A program made the translations under genes and the position numbers. Shown here one piece after another: positions 50,101-58,984 of a stretch of 64,000 nt of DNA. The stretch lies in contig NZ_CP021913.1 in assembly GCF_002814095.1 (NCBI RefSeq), forward strand, positions 1,860,001 through 1,924,000, given 5' to 3'. Positions within the stretch are counted from its first letter, which is position 1, and each line of letters begins with the position of its first letter. Source of the DNA: Sagittula sp. P11. Its GTDB lineage: Bacteria; Pseudomonadota; Alphaproteobacteria; Rhodobacterales; Rhodobacteraceae. The notes beneath the pieces were generated by a model. It searched no databases, was not told the origin of the DNA, and saw only the letters and a program-made list of their open reading frames with translations.

Positions 50101-50682
50101 TCACGGACTTGCGCGTACAATGAAGTCACGCACCTGCCCCAGCATCCGCGCCCCGTCACGGCCCGCCATCGCGTCGCCCTCCGGCGCATAAAGCGCCAGA
50201 CCGACCATGTGACCGCCCTGCAGGAAGGCCCCCCGCCAGTAGCGCTGATCGCCCTCGCTCAGCATCTTGTCGCCGCCGCTGCCGAGGTGGGCGAGGGTCA
50301 GCCCGTCGTCCTCGTAGGCCCCCAGCAGGGGCGCCCCCGCGGCCTTCGCCAGCGCGGCCGGATCGGGCACCGCGCCCCCCGGGTCCTTCGGGCCGACGGT
50401 CACCGTCACGATCACCGGCGGCACGTTGTAGCCCGCCTTGCCGCCCGACAGGATGTAACACGACGCGATCACGGCGACGCCCTGACCGTTCCGCGACCGC
50501 GAGGTTTCCGGGTCGATGCAGTAGCCCTCCGGCCCGTCCACGACGACGGAGCCCCCGGCAAGGGACACCTTTTCGAGCGGGGGCTTGCTGCCCGTTGACG
50601 CGCCCGCCAGATCGGTGGCGGGCATGTCGCAGGCGGCAAGCCACAGCGCCGCCGCGAGGACCGTGAAGATCGTTCCGCGCAT
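50101..50682 (-). CDS. Putative lipoprotein of unknown function
   Basis: A 193-residue protein with a lipoprotein signal: MRGTIFTVLAAALWLAAC, the cysteine at 18 being the lipid site. The mature part is compact, with cysteines in GYCIDPETS and IASCYILSGG that could pair. I recognise no family. It starts five bases after the ilvD stop, so it is co-transcribed with ilvD, although a link to branched-chain synthesis is not evident. Confidence 0.8.
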   Translation of the reverse strand: MRGTIFTVLAAALWLAACDMPATDLAGASTGSKPPLEKVSLAGGSVVVDGPEGYCIDPETSRSRNGQGVAVIASCYILSGGKAGYNVPPVIVTVTVGPKDPGGAVPDPAALAKAAGAPLLGAYEDDGLTLAHLGSGGDKMLSEGDQRYWRGAFLQGGHMVGLALYAPEGDAMAGRDGARMLGQVRDFIVRASP

Positions 50683-50687
50683 CGGCG

Positions 50688-52421
50688 TCAGAGATCGGCG
50701 TAGACGTGTTTCTCGGCCTTGCCGCCCGGATGGGTGACCGCGCCCTTGTAGGTCTCACCGACCAGTTGCGCATACTTCCAGAGCGACCCGGACGCATAGA
50801 TCGTGTCCCGCGGCCCGGCCCAGGCTTTCTTGCGTGCAGCCAACTGCTCGTCCGTCAGGTCCACGGACAGCTTGCCGGTCAGGGCGTTGATGGTGATGAC
50901 ATCGCCCGTCTCCACCAGCGCGATTGGCCCGCCGTGGGCTGCCTCGGGGCCAACGTGGCCCACGCAGAACCCGCGCGTCGCGCCCGAGAAGCGCCCGTCG
51001 GTGATAAGCGCGACCTTCTTGCCCATGCCCTGCCCGGACAGCGCGGCGGTGGTGGCCAGCATCTCGCGCATGCCGGGGCCGCCAGCGGGGCCCTCGTTGC
51101 GGATGACCAGCACCTCGCCTTCCTTGTAGGCGCGCATCTTGACCGCCTCGAAGCAGTCCTCCTCGCATTCGAAGACCCGCGCGGGGCCGGTGAAGACCTG
51201 GTCCTCCGCCGCGATGCCCGCGACCTTCACGATGGCGCCCTGCGGGGCGAGGTTGCCCTTCAGGCCCACGACGCCGCCGGTCTTGGTGATCGGCGTTTCG
51301 ATGGGATAGATCACCTTGCCGTCGGCCTCGCGCTCGATCAGGTCGAGCTCTTCGCCCATGGACCGCCCCGTTGCGGTCATGCAGTCCTCGTGGATCAGGC
51401 CCGCCTTGCGCAGCTCCTTCATCACGACCGGCACGCCGCCGACCTCGTAGAGGTCCTTGGCCACGTAGTTGCCGCCGGGCTTGAGGTCGACGAAGTAGGG
51501 CGTGTCCCGGAAGATCTCGCACACGTCGTCGAGGAAGAACTCCAGCCCTGCCTCATGCGCGATAGCGGGCAGGTGCAGACCGGCGTTGGTCGAGCCGCCG
51601 GTGCAGGCGACGACGCGCGCGGCGTTTTCCAGCGACTTCATGGTGACGATGTCGCGGGCGCGGATGTTGCGCTCCAGCAGGTTCATCACGGCGATGCCCG
51701 ACGCGGTGCCGTACTGGTCGCGGCTTTCGTAAGGCGCTGGCGCGCCGGAGGAATTCATCAGCGCAAGGCCGATGGCCTCGGACACGCAGGCCATGGTGTT
51801 GGCGGTGAACTGGCCGCCGCAGGCCCCGGCGGAGGGGCAGGCCGCCTTCTCGATGGCGCGCAGTTCCTCGTCGGAGTTGGCGCCCGCCTGGTGCCTGCCC
51901 ACGGCTTCGAACACGTCCTGCACGGTGATGTCGCGGCCCTGGTATTTGCCCGGCATGATCGACCCGCCGTAGATGAAGACCGACGGCACGTTGAGCCGCA
52001 CCATCGCCATCATCATCCCCGGCAGGGACTTGTCGCAACCCGCCAGCCCCACGAGCGCATCGTAGCAGTGTCCGCGCATGGTCAGCTCGACCGTGTCGGC
52101 GATGGCTTCGCGGGAGGCGAGCGAGGCGCGCATGCCCTCGTGTCCCATGGCGATGCCGTCGGTCACGGTGATGGTGGTGAATTCGCGCGGCGTGCCGGAG
52201 GCTTCCTTGACGCCCAGCTTCACCGCCTGCGCCTGCCGGCTCAGCGAGATGTTGCAGGGCGCGGCCTCGTTCCAGCAGGTCGCCACGCCGATCAGCGGCT
52301 GGTGGATCTCTTCCTCGCTGAGCCCCATGGCGTACATGAAGGAGCGATGCGGCGCACGGGCCGGGCCTTCGGTGACGTGACGGCTGGGCAGTTTGGTCTT
52401 GTCAAACGGACGCTTGAGCAC
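50688..52421 (-). CDS. ilvD: Dihydroxy-acid dehydratase
   Basis: A 577-residue iron-sulfur dehydratase in isoleucine, valine and pantothenate synthesis. Cluster cysteines are Cys49 in [12 protein letters not shown], the one in AGCDKSLPG near 121 and the one in [16 protein letters not shown] near 194. It starts with GTG; GGAGG lies close upstream. Length is typical of the shorter IlvD group. The lipoprotein gene follows after five bases. Confidence 0.95.
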   Translation of the reverse strand: MLKRPFDKTKLPSRHVTEGPARAPHRSFMYAMGLSEEEIHQPLIGVATCWNEAAPCNISLSRQAQAVKLGVKEASGTPREFTTITVTDGIAMGHEGMRASLASREAIADTVELTMRGHCYDALVGLAGCDKSLPGMMMAMVRLNVPSVFIYGGSIMPGKYQGRDITVQDVFEAVGRHQAGANSDEELRAIEKAACPSAGACGGQFTANTMACVSEAIGLALMNSSGAPAPYESRDQYGTASGIAVMNLLERNIRARDIVTMKSLENAARVVACTGGSTNAGLHLPAIAHEAGLEFFLDDVCEIFRDTPYFVDLKPGGNYVAKDLYEVGGVPVVMKELRKAGLIHEDCMTATGRSMGEELDLIEREADGKVIYPIETPITKTGGVVGLKGNLAPQGAIVKVAGIAAEDQVFTGPARVFECEEDCFEAVKMRAYKEGEVLVIRNEGPAGGPGMREMLATTAALSGQGMGKKVALITDGRFSGATRGFCVGHVGPEAAHGGPIALVETGDVITINALTGKLSVDLTDEQLAARKKAWAGPRDTIYASGSLWKYAQLVGETYKGAVTHPGGKAEKHVYADL

Positions 52422-52523
52422 GGCTATTTCCTCCCGGTAATTGTCCCATCCGGCATAGCCTCAGTCCCCCAACGGGGCAAGCGAGTCATGGTATACCAAA
52501 TGTGAAAGGGCGGGAGGTGCGCC

Positions 52524-53498
52524 CTAGCCCGCGCCGATCAGGGCGCCAGCACCGAACACCAGAGCCCCGCCCAGAACCACCTGGAAGGCCGCGCGCCAGA
52601 ACGGCGTTTCCATGAACCTGTTCTGGATCCACGCGATGGCCCAGAGCTCGACGAAGACGACGATGGTGGCCACGATGGTGGCGGTCCAGAAATGCGGGAT
52701 GAGGTAGGGCAGCGCGTGCCCGAGCCCGCCGAGCGCCGTCATGACACCGGCGGCGATGCCGCGCTTGACCGGCGAGCCGCGCCCCGAAAGCTGCCCGTCG
52801 TCCGACGCCGCTTCCGTGAACCCCATGGAGATGCCCGCGCCGACAGAAGCCGCCAGACCGACAAGGAAGGTCGTCCAGGTGTCCTGCGTCGCAAAGGCGG
52901 TGGCGAAGATCGGCGCCAGGGTCGAGACCGAGCCGTCCATCAGACCCGCAAGGCCCGGCTGTACCCATGTCAGGAGGAACTGGCGCTTGGCCATGTCGTC
53001 CTCGGACTGGCGGGAGTCGGCGTCGAGGTGTTCGGCCTCCAGCCCCTCGGCAGCCTTCTGGTGGCCTGCTTCGGCGGCGGCGAGGTAGCCCAGCAGCTTG
53101 CGGGTGCCAGCGTCCGTGGTCCGTTGCGCGGCGGCGGTGTAGAAGCGTTCGGCGTCGCGTTCCATCGCCTCCGCCTCGGTGCGGATGCGTTCGAGCGAGA
53201 GGTTTTCAACCAGCCAGACGGGTTTGCGCGCGTAGAAGCCGGCGACGTGCTCGCGGCGGATCAGAGGGATGACCTCGCCGAACCGCTGCCGGTGCAGTTC
53301 GATCAGGGAGGCGCGGTGATGATCCTCTTCCTCGGCCATGCCGTCGAAGATCGCGGCGGTGTCGGGATACTCCGCCCGCAGCCGTTCCGCGTAGCTCCGG
53401 TAGATCCGGGCGTCGTCCTCTTCGGACGAGATCGCCAGTGCCAGCACTTCCTGCTCTGAAAGATCGCCGAAACGCCGACGCTGCATCGAAAACCGCAT
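52524..53498 (-). CDS. mbfA: Membrane-bound ferritin-like iron exporter MbfA
   Basis: A 324-residue fusion of an N-terminal ferritin-like (rubrerythrin type) domain (about 10-165, with ISSEEDDARIYRSYAERLR and MAEEEDHHRASLIELHR) and a C-terminal VIT1/CCC1-like membrane domain (about 175-324, with LAGLMDGSVSTLAPIFATAF). MbfA exports iron and protects against peroxide in alphaproteobacteria. An Irr box lies 13 bases upstream of the ATG, so it is repressed when iron is low. Confidence 0.93.
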   Translation of the reverse strand: MRFSMQRRRFGDLSEQEVLALAISSEEDDARIYRSYAERLRAEYPDTAAIFDGMAEEEDHHRASLIELHRQRFGEVIPLIRREHVAGFYARKPVWLVENLSLERIRTEAEAMERDAERFYTAAAQRTTDAGTRKLLGYLAAAEAGHQKAAEGLEAEHLDADSRQSEDDMAKRQFLLTWVQPGLAGLMDGSVSTLAPIFATAFATQDTWTTFLVGLAASVGAGISMGFTEAASDDGQLSGRGSPVKRGIAAGVMTALGGLGHALPYLIPHFWTATIVATIVVFVELWAIAWIQNRFMETPFWRAAFQVVLGGALVFGAGALIGAG

Positions 53499-53510
53499 GT
53501 CACACCCTTC

Positions 53511-53527
53511 TTTAGATCGGTTCTAAA
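53511..53527. promoter_or_regulatory. Irr box (iron control element) of mbfA
   Basis: TTTAGATCGGTTCTAAA, extended by C/G on each side. It fits the ICE motif bound by Irr and sits directly before mbfA, as known in Agrobacterium and Bradyrhizobium. Confidence 0.85.
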
Positions 53528-53625
53528 GTAGTCATCGGCCCGCCCGCCGCAAGCCGGAATTCGTGACAGGGCCAATTCGCCGCATCGCTTCTACCCACCC
53601 TTGACGTTTTCTATCCGATGCGCCA

Positions 53626-53654
53626 TTTCTGAACCGAACAGTTTAGTTCAGAAA
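53626..53654. promoter_or_regulatory. Inverted repeat before the small secreted protein gene
   Basis: TTTCTGAAC and GTTCAGAAA, perfect nine-base arms around 11 bases. It shares CTGAACCG with the tetR promoter, so the TetR regulator encoded downstream may bind both. Confidence 0.6.
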
Positions 53655-53672
53655 GTGATCGGGAGATTCTTC

Positions 53673-53879
53673 ATGACACGTCTTGCCACTGCCGCGCTCC
53701 TTGCCGCCTCCGTCCTTGCCGCGCCCGCGTTTGCGGATGTCGGGCCGTCCTACCTGCCGAACCTCACCTTCCCGGACAACGGCCCGAAGCCTGCAACCTC
53801 GACCCAGGGGCAGGATCAGGACCAGCGCCCTGTCCAAGGTGAGGTCTGCACGCTGAACCAGCCCACGACCTGCCGGTAA
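53673..53879 (+). CDS. Small secreted protein
   Basis: A 68-residue protein with a Sec signal peptide (MTRLATAALLAASVLAAPAF, cleavage near 22). The mature 47 residues are Pro/Gln/Asp-rich (GPKPATSTQGQDQDQRPVQG) and end in EVCTLNQPTTCR, where the two cysteines could form a disulfide. Family unknown. GGGAG lies seven bases before the ATG; a perfect inverted repeat overlaps the region just upstream, so it is probably regulated by a TetR protein. Confidence 0.7.
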   Translation: MTRLATAALLAASVLAAPAFADVGPSYLPNLTFPDNGPKPATSTQGQDQDQRPVQGEVCTLNQPTTCR

Positions 53880-53901
53880 CCCGCTCTTGCATTGCGGCGG
53901 C

Positions 53902-53931
53902 TTGCCCGAACTGAACCGCGCGGTCTATACA
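53902..53931 (+). promoter_or_regulatory. tetR promoter with operator in the spacer
   Basis: -35 TTGCCC (53902-53907), 18 bases, -10 TATACA (53926-53931). The spacer holds CTGAACCGCGCGGTC, a small dyad sharing eight bases with the inverted repeat at 53626. Confidence 0.55.
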
Positions 53932-53956
53932 TGCGTTCTACGACAGGAGGGGCGAC

Positions 53957-54619
53957 ATGACCGCGGGACACACCGCAGAGGCCCGGGCTGACGAAGCAGC
54001 CCGGGATCGCGCACAGGACATCCGGAAGGGCCGCAAGTACGATCAGGTGCTCGCCGGCGCGCAGGAGGTCTTTATGCGCGACGGGTTCGAAGGTGCCTCG
54101 GTCGACGACATCGCCCGCGAGGCCGGAGTGTCCAAGGCGACGCTCTACAGCTACTTTCCGGACAAGCGCCTCCTGTTCCTCGAGGTGACCTCTGCCCAGT
54201 GCTGCAGGCAGGCGGACGAGGCGCTTCTGTCCATCGAGATGACCCACACGCCGGAACACGTTCTGCGCGACGCCGGTCACCGCATCCTGACCTTCATGCT
54301 GTCGGAGCTCGGCCAGCGCATCTTCCGGATCTGCGTGGCCGAAGCCGACCGTTTCCCGGAACTCGGGCGCCAGTTCTACCAGTCCGGCCCGATGATCGCC
54401 AAGCGCGCGCTGTCCGGCTATCTGGACGTCGCCCGCACCCGCGGCGAGATCGTCACCGACGACGTGTCGCTGGCCGCCGACCAGTTCGCCGAGCTGTGCA
54501 AGGCCGATCTCTGGCCCAAGGCGGTGTTCGGTCTGCAGACGGAGTTCACCCAATCCGAACGCGACCGGATTGTGGATGGCGCTGTCGCCACCTTCATGGC
54601 ACGTTACGGCGCAAAGTGA
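53957..54619 (+). CDS. TetR family regulator
   Basis: A 220-residue TetR protein. The helix-turn-helix is ASVDDIAREAGVSKATLYSYFPDKRLLF (about 49-76), preceded by an unusually long charged N-terminal arm of about 25 residues. The C-terminal ligand domain has cysteines in AQCCRQ and FRICVAEA. AGGAGG precedes the ATG. It is followed after 23 bases by fghA, so it may govern formaldehyde detoxification and, through a shared motif, the small secreted protein. Confidence 0.9.
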   Translation: MTAGHTAEARADEAARDRAQDIRKGRKYDQVLAGAQEVFMRDGFEGASVDDIAREAGVSKATLYSYFPDKRLLFLEVTSAQCCRQADEALLSIEMTHTPEHVLRDAGHRILTFMLSELGQRIFRICVAEADRFPELGRQFYQSGPMIAKRALSGYLDVARTRGEIVTDDVSLAADQFAELCKADLWPKAVFGLQTEFTQSERDRIVDGAVATFMARYGAK

Positions 54620-54642
54620 CCCCTTCGAAAGGAGCCGCCGCC

Positions 54643-55485
54643 ATGACACAGGCCATGAAAACCGTATCCGAAAACCGCTGCTTCGGCGGCGTTCAGGGTG
54701 TCTACAGCCACGCCTCCGAGGCCACCTCGTGCGAGATGACCTTTGGCCTCTTCCTGCCGGAGGAAGCGGCGCATGTTCCGGTCCCGGTGCTGTGGTACCT
54801 GTCCGGCCTGACCTGCACACACGAGAACGCCATGACCAAGGCCGGGGCGCAGGCCTGGGCCGCAGAACATGGCATCGCGCTGGTCTTTCCCGACACGTCG
54901 CCGCGCGGCGAGGGCGTTGCCAACGACGAGGCCTATGACCTCGGCCAGGGCGCCGGTTTCTACGTGAACGCCACGGAGGCTCCCTGGGCGCCGCATTTCC
55001 GCATGTGGGATTACGTGGCCGAGGAGCTGCCCGCGCTGATCGGTGCCAACTTCGCCATTGATCTGGAGCGGCAGGCGATCACCGGGCACTCGATGGGCGG
55101 GCACGGCGCGCTGACGCTGGCCATGTCGCTGCCGGGGCGCTTCGCCTCCGTCTCGGCGTTTTCGCCGATCGCCAACCCGACGCAGTCCGACTGGGGCACC
55201 AAGCAGCTGGGCGCCTACCTTGGCGACGACAAGGCGGCCTGGGAAAAGCACGACAGCTCCCTCCTGATGCGCGACAAGGGTTTCGACGGGCCGGTGCTGA
55301 TCGACCAGGGCTCGAAGGACCAGTTCCTCGATCTCCTGAAGCCCGAGGCGCTGGCGGAGGCGATGACCGCCAAGCGGCAGGACGGGGTCTTCCGGATGCA
55401 GAACGGCTATGACCACAGCTATTTCTTCGTCTCGACCTTCATGGAGGACCACGTGGCCTTCCACGCAGAGGCAATGCTGGGCTGA
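54643..55485 (+). CDS. fghA: S-formylglutathione hydrolase
   Basis: A 280-residue esterase-D family hydrolase that splits S-formylglutathione to formate and glutathione in formaldehyde detoxification. The nucleophile Ser lies in GHSMGGHG (about 147-154), with GSKDQF for the Asp and GYDHSYFF for the His. AAAGGAG lies close before the ATG. No adjacent glutathione-dependent formaldehyde dehydrogenase gene is in the window. It follows the TetR gene and leads into yaiI. Confidence 0.95.
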   Translation: MTQAMKTVSENRCFGGVQGVYSHASEATSCEMTFGLFLPEEAAHVPVPVLWYLSGLTCTHENAMTKAGAQAWAAEHGIALVFPDTSPRGEGVANDEAYDLGQGAGFYVNATEAPWAPHFRMWDYVAEELPALIGANFAIDLERQAITGHSMGGHGALTLAMSLPGRFASVSAFSPIANPTQSDWGTKQLGAYLGDDKAAWEKHDSSLLMRDKGFDGPVLIDQGSKDQFLDLLKPEALAEAMTAKRQDGVFRMQNGYDHSYFFVSTFMEDHVAFHAEAMLG

Positions 55486-55490
55486 TCTCC

Positions 55491-55949
55491 GTGACCACAC
55501 TTTACATCGACGCCGACGCCTGCCCGGTGAAGGAAGAGGCCGAGCGCGTGACCACCCGCCACAAGGTGCCGATGAAGCTGGTGTCGAACGGCGGCATCCG
55601 CCCGTCGCGCAACCCGCTGGTGGACATCGTCGTGGTGTCCTCCGGCGCAGACGAAGCCGACAAGTGGATCGCCGATCAGGCCGGACGCGGCGACGTGGTG
55701 GTGACGAACGACATCCCGCTTGCCGCGAAATGCGTGGAGGCCGGGGCGCAAGTGTTGCGGCCCGACGGCTCTGCGCTGACCGGCGCCAACATCGGCGCGC
55801 AACTTGCGATGCGCGACCTCGCCGCTGACCTGCGCGCTGCCGATCCCTTCCGGCAGGGCGGCGGCAAGTCCTTCACGAAGGCCGACCGGAGCCGTTTCCT
55901 CGATGCGCTGGACCGGGCGCTGCGCATGGCCGCGAAGGAGCAGGGATGA
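55491..55949 (+). CDS. YaiI/YqxD family protein (DUF188)
   Basis: A 152-residue DUF188 protein related to PIN/NYN-type nucleases. Conserved stretches are [52 protein letters not shown] and [20 protein letters not shown]. Acidic residues such as Asp8 and Asp10 could bind a metal. Function not settled. It starts with GTG five bases after fghA and overlaps the next gene by four bases. Confidence 0.9.
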   Translation: MTTLYIDADACPVKEEAERVTTRHKVPMKLVSNGGIRPSRNPLVDIVVVSSGADEADKWIADQAGRGDVVVTNDIPLAAKCVEAGAQVLRPDGSALTGANIGAQLAMRDLAADLRAADPFRQGGGKSFTKADRSRFLDALDRALRMAAKEQG

Positions 55950-56566
55950 CCATCGAGGCCGTGATCTTCGACGTCGGCAACGTGCTGATCGAATGGCAGC
56001 CGGAGCGTTACTACGATCCGAAGATCGGCGCCGACCGCCGCGCGGCGATGTTCGCGGAGGTTGACCTGCACGGGATGAACGACCTTGTCGATCGCGGCGC
56101 CGACTTCCGTGAAACGATCTATGGCTGGGCAGAGAAGTACCCGCGCTGGCGCGATGAGATCCGGCTCTGGCACGACGACTGGCTGGAGATGGCGACACCG
56201 GCGATCCCCCACTCTGTCCGCTTACTGGAGGCGCTGAACGCAAAGGGCGTGACGACCTTCGCGCTGACGAACTTCGGCATCGGAACCTGGGCCATCGCGA
56301 CGCCGGTCTACGGTTTCCTCAACAGCTTCGGCCATGCCTACGTCTCCGGCCACATGGGTGTGACAAAGCCCGACGCACGCATTTACGAGATGGTCGAGGA
56401 GCACTCCGGCATCGCGCCCGGCAAGTTGCTGTTCACCGACGACCGGGCCGAGAACATCGAGGCCGCGGCGGCGCGCGGCTGGCAGACTCACCTGTTTAAC
56501 GGGCCGCAGGGCTGGGCCGATGCGCTGGTGTCCCACGGGCTGCTGACACCGGACGAGGCGCGGTGA
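55946..56566 (+). CDS. HAD-superfamily hydrolase
   Basis: A 206-residue HAD subfamily I hydrolase, likely a phosphatase or dehalogenase-like enzyme. Motif I is [12 protein letters not shown], where the nucleophile Asp is followed by VGN, as in the YihX-like group. Later parts include [10 protein letters not shown] (motif II), [10 protein letters not shown] (motif III) and [12 protein letters not shown] (motif IV). Starts in ATGA overlap with yaiI. Sugar phosphates are typical substrates for this group. Confidence 0.9.
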   Translation: MTIEAVIFDVGNVLIEWQPERYYDPKIGADRRAAMFAEVDLHGMNDLVDRGADFRETIYGWAEKYPRWRDEIRLWHDDWLEMATPAIPHSVRLLEALNAKGVTTFALTNFGIGTWAIATPVYGFLNSFGHAYVSGHMGVTKPDARIYEMVEEHSGIAPGKLLFTDDRAENIEAAAARGWQTHLFNGPQGWADALVSHGLLTPDEAR

Positions 56567-57492
56567 GCACGGCGGCGACACTCGCCGCACTGGCCCTCGC
56601 CGGGCTGCCCGCTGCGCGTGAACTGCGCCGCACACCGCGCAACGCACGTTTCCGCCAGCAGGCCCCGGGCCGTTTCGCGGAGCTGTCGCAGGGACACACG
56701 CATTACGACTGGCTCGGTCCCGAACGCGGCGCGGTCATGGTCTGCGTGCACGGGCTGACCACGCCCTCCTACGTCTGGCTCGGGCTGGCGCGGCACCTCG
56801 TCGCCATGGGATTTCGCGTGCTGGTCTACGACCTTTACGGGCGCGGCTATTCCGACGCGCCGAGGGGTCCGCAGACACCGGGCTTCTTCACGCGGCAACT
56901 GGAGGACCTGCTGGAGCACGAGGGCCTGACCGACGACCTGACGCTGGCAGGCTACTCCATGGGAGGCGCCATTGCCGCGCATTGGGGAGCTGCAAACCCG
57001 GACCGCCTGCGCCGCCTGATCCTGCTGGCACCCGCCGGCATGGGCCATCAGGTCGGACCCGTCGCACGCTTTTGCACGGAATGGCCGCTGGCCGGCGACT
57101 GGCTGTTCCACATGGCCTACCCGACCCAGTTTGCCCGCACCGCACGGGCCGCGGCCCATGCCGACAGCAACGTCGACGACATCGCCGGGCTTCAGATGGC
57201 AGAACTGCGGCGGCGCGGGTTTCTGAGGTCTGTCCTCTCCTCCCTGCGCGGCACGTTGCGGCGCGATACAGAGGAGGCACACCGCGCGCTGCACAAGGCA
57301 AGGGTGCCCGTCGCGGCTATATGGGGGCGCGACGACACGGTGATCCCTCTGCGTGCCATGGGGCGGTTGACCGAATGGAACCGCGACGCCCGCCACGTGG
57401 TGATCGACGGCGCCGGCCACGGGCTGCCGTGGACGCATACCGAACAGGTGGCCAAGGCGATCCGCGACACGTGGGAAGGGCCGACGGTCTGA
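56563..57492 (+). CDS. Alpha/beta hydrolase
   Basis: A 309-residue alpha/beta-fold hydrolase. The oxyanion region is VHGLTTPSYVW (about 63-73), the nucleophile elbow AGYSMGGAIA holds Ser at about 132, the acid is in GRDDTVIP and the His in GAGHGLPW. It starts with GTG overlapping the HAD stop. Together with the preceding genes it ends a five-gene set led by the TetR regulator. Substrate unknown; esterase or lipase-type activity is likely. Confidence 0.9.
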   Translation: MSTAATLAALALAGLPAARELRRTPRNARFRQQAPGRFAELSQGHTHYDWLGPERGAVMVCVHGLTTPSYVWLGLARHLVAMGFRVLVYDLYGRGYSDAPRGPQTPGFFTRQLEDLLEHEGLTDDLTLAGYSMGGAIAAHWGAANPDRLRRLILLAPAGMGHQVGPVARFCTEWPLAGDWLFHMAYPTQFARTARAAAHADSNVDDIAGLQMAELRRRGFLRSVLSSLRGTLRRDTEEAHRALHKARVPVAAIWGRDDTVIPLRAMGRLTEWNRDARHVVIDGAGHGLPWTHTEQVAKAIRDTWEGPTV

Positions 57493-57508
57493 CCGCCGTG
57501 CAGGCGGG

Positions 57509-58759
57509 TCAGGCGGCCAGCGCGCCCGCAGGCGGAGTGGTGCGGTTTTCCTTCACCGGCAGGTGCACCAGCGCGCTGAACGCGCCGACCCCGACGCCGA
57601 TCCACCAGACCATGGTGTAGTCGCCGAAGACGTCGTACATCCGCCCGCCCAGCCACACGCCGAGGAACCCGCCCAGCTGGTGGCTGAAGAATACGATGCC
57701 ATAGAGCGTGCCCATGTAGCGCAGCCCGTAGAGGTGCGCGATCAGGCCGGAGGTCAGCGGCACCGTCGCCAGCCACAGCGCGCCCATCACGGCCGAGAAC
57801 ACCAGCACCGACACCGGGGTGATCGGCAGCATGATGAAGGCCGCCGCCGCAACGGTGCGGGCGAGGTAGATGAAGGCCAGCAGGTACTTGCGCTGGAAAC
57901 GGTTGCCCAGCCAGCCCGCCGTCAGCGTGCCCGCGATGTTGAACAGCCCGATCAGCGAGATGGAGACCGCCCCGAGCGCCGACGTGGTTGTGATCCCCAT
58001 GCCCGACAGGATGCCCCCCGCCATGATCGGCGAGCAGAGCTCGGTCACGAGGGCGGGAAAGTGCGCGGTGACGAAGGCCAGCTGGTAGCCGCAGGAAAAG
58101 AAACCGAGGAAGATCATCGTGAAGGACGGGTCGCGGAAGGCCCGGCCGAGGATCTCGCCCATGGTCTCCTCCAGCTCGGCCTTGGAGGCCGCCGCCGGGG
58201 CGCGCATCATCGGCAGTGCCAGCAGCACAGCAAGCACCGCCACGGCGAAGACGATAAAGACCATCTGCCAGGACATCACGCCCAGCAGAGCCTCTGCCAC
58301 CGGCGCGCCGAAGACCTGCCCGGCACTGCCTGCCGCGGTGGCGATGGCCAGCGACATGGAGCGGTTCTCGGCACTCGACGCGCGGCCCACGACGGCAAGG
58401 ATCACGCCGAAGCCGGTGCCCGCCACGCCGAAGCCCACCAGCACTTCCCACGCCTGCATGGCAAACGGCGTCTCCGCGAAAGACGACATGACGAGGCCCG
58501 CTGCATAAATCACAGCGCCGATGATGATGGCCTTCCGGTCGCCGATCTTCTCGGCCACGGCGCCGAACAGCGGCTGGCCGATCCCCCATGCGAGGTTCTG
58601 GATGGCGATGGCGAGCGAGAACTCTGCCCGTGCCCAGCCGAATTCCTCGGCGATGGGGATCTGGAAGACACCGAAGCTGGCCCGGATCGCGAAGCTGACC
58701 ATGATGATCACGCAACCGACGATCAGCACGGGTGTGACAATGGGGGCCGGTCTGTCCAT
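57509..58759 (-). CDS. MFS transporter
   Basis: A 416-residue, twelve-helix carrier of the major facilitator superfamily, OFA/monocarboxylate-like by the look of the first helix (VSFAIRASFGVFQIPIAEEFG) and the GQPLFGAVAEKIGDRKAI loop between helices 2 and 3. Substrate may be an organic acid, not readable. GGAG lies nine bases before the ATG. It converges on the hydrolase gene (16-base gap). The upstream region has several GTGAT/ATCAC dyads. Confidence 0.88.
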   Translation of the reverse strand: MDRPAPIVTPVLIVGCVIIMVSFAIRASFGVFQIPIAEEFGWARAEFSLAIAIQNLAWGIGQPLFGAVAEKIGDRKAIIIGAVIYAAGLVMSSFAETPFAMQAWEVLVGFGVAGTGFGVILAVVGRASSAENRSMSLAIATAAGSAGQVFGAPVAEALLGVMSWQMVFIVFAVAVLAVLLALPMMRAPAAASKAELEETMGEILGRAFRDPSFTMIFLGFFSCGYQLAFVTAHFPALVTELCSPIMAGGILSGMGITTTSALGAVSISLIGLFNIAGTLTAGWLGNRFQRKYLLAFIYLARTVAAAAFIMLPITPVSVLVFSAVMGALWLATVPLTSGLIAHLYGLRYMGTLYGIVFFSHQLGGFLGVWLGGRMYDVFGDYTMVWWIGVGVGAFSALVHLPVKENRTTPPAGALAA

Positions 58760-58825
58760 GATCGTTACTCCTGCAGCGTTGCACGATCAGAACCGCAGAT
58801 GCGGAATTAGGTCAATTTCTCTTAC

Positions 58826-58877
58826 GTGATATTGCCCATCACAATGCGTGATGACCAAGGCCAAATACCGAACGGTA
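58826..58877. promoter_or_regulatory. Dyad cluster between the MFS gene and zapE
   Basis: GTGAT-ATTGCCC-ATCAC-AATGC-GTGAT (58826-58852) allows two alternative inverted repeats sharing the middle arm; TACCG-AA-CGGTA (58866-58877) follows. One or more regulators probably bind here. Confidence 0.45.
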
Positions 58878-58984
58878 AGGCATGGTTAGATCATTGCCCA
58901 TACGGAAATCAAGCTGGCATTTCGCGGCGTTCCGAGGTCCGTCCCCCTCTACACATCCGCCGCGGCCCGCGCTAAAGGCGAGGC

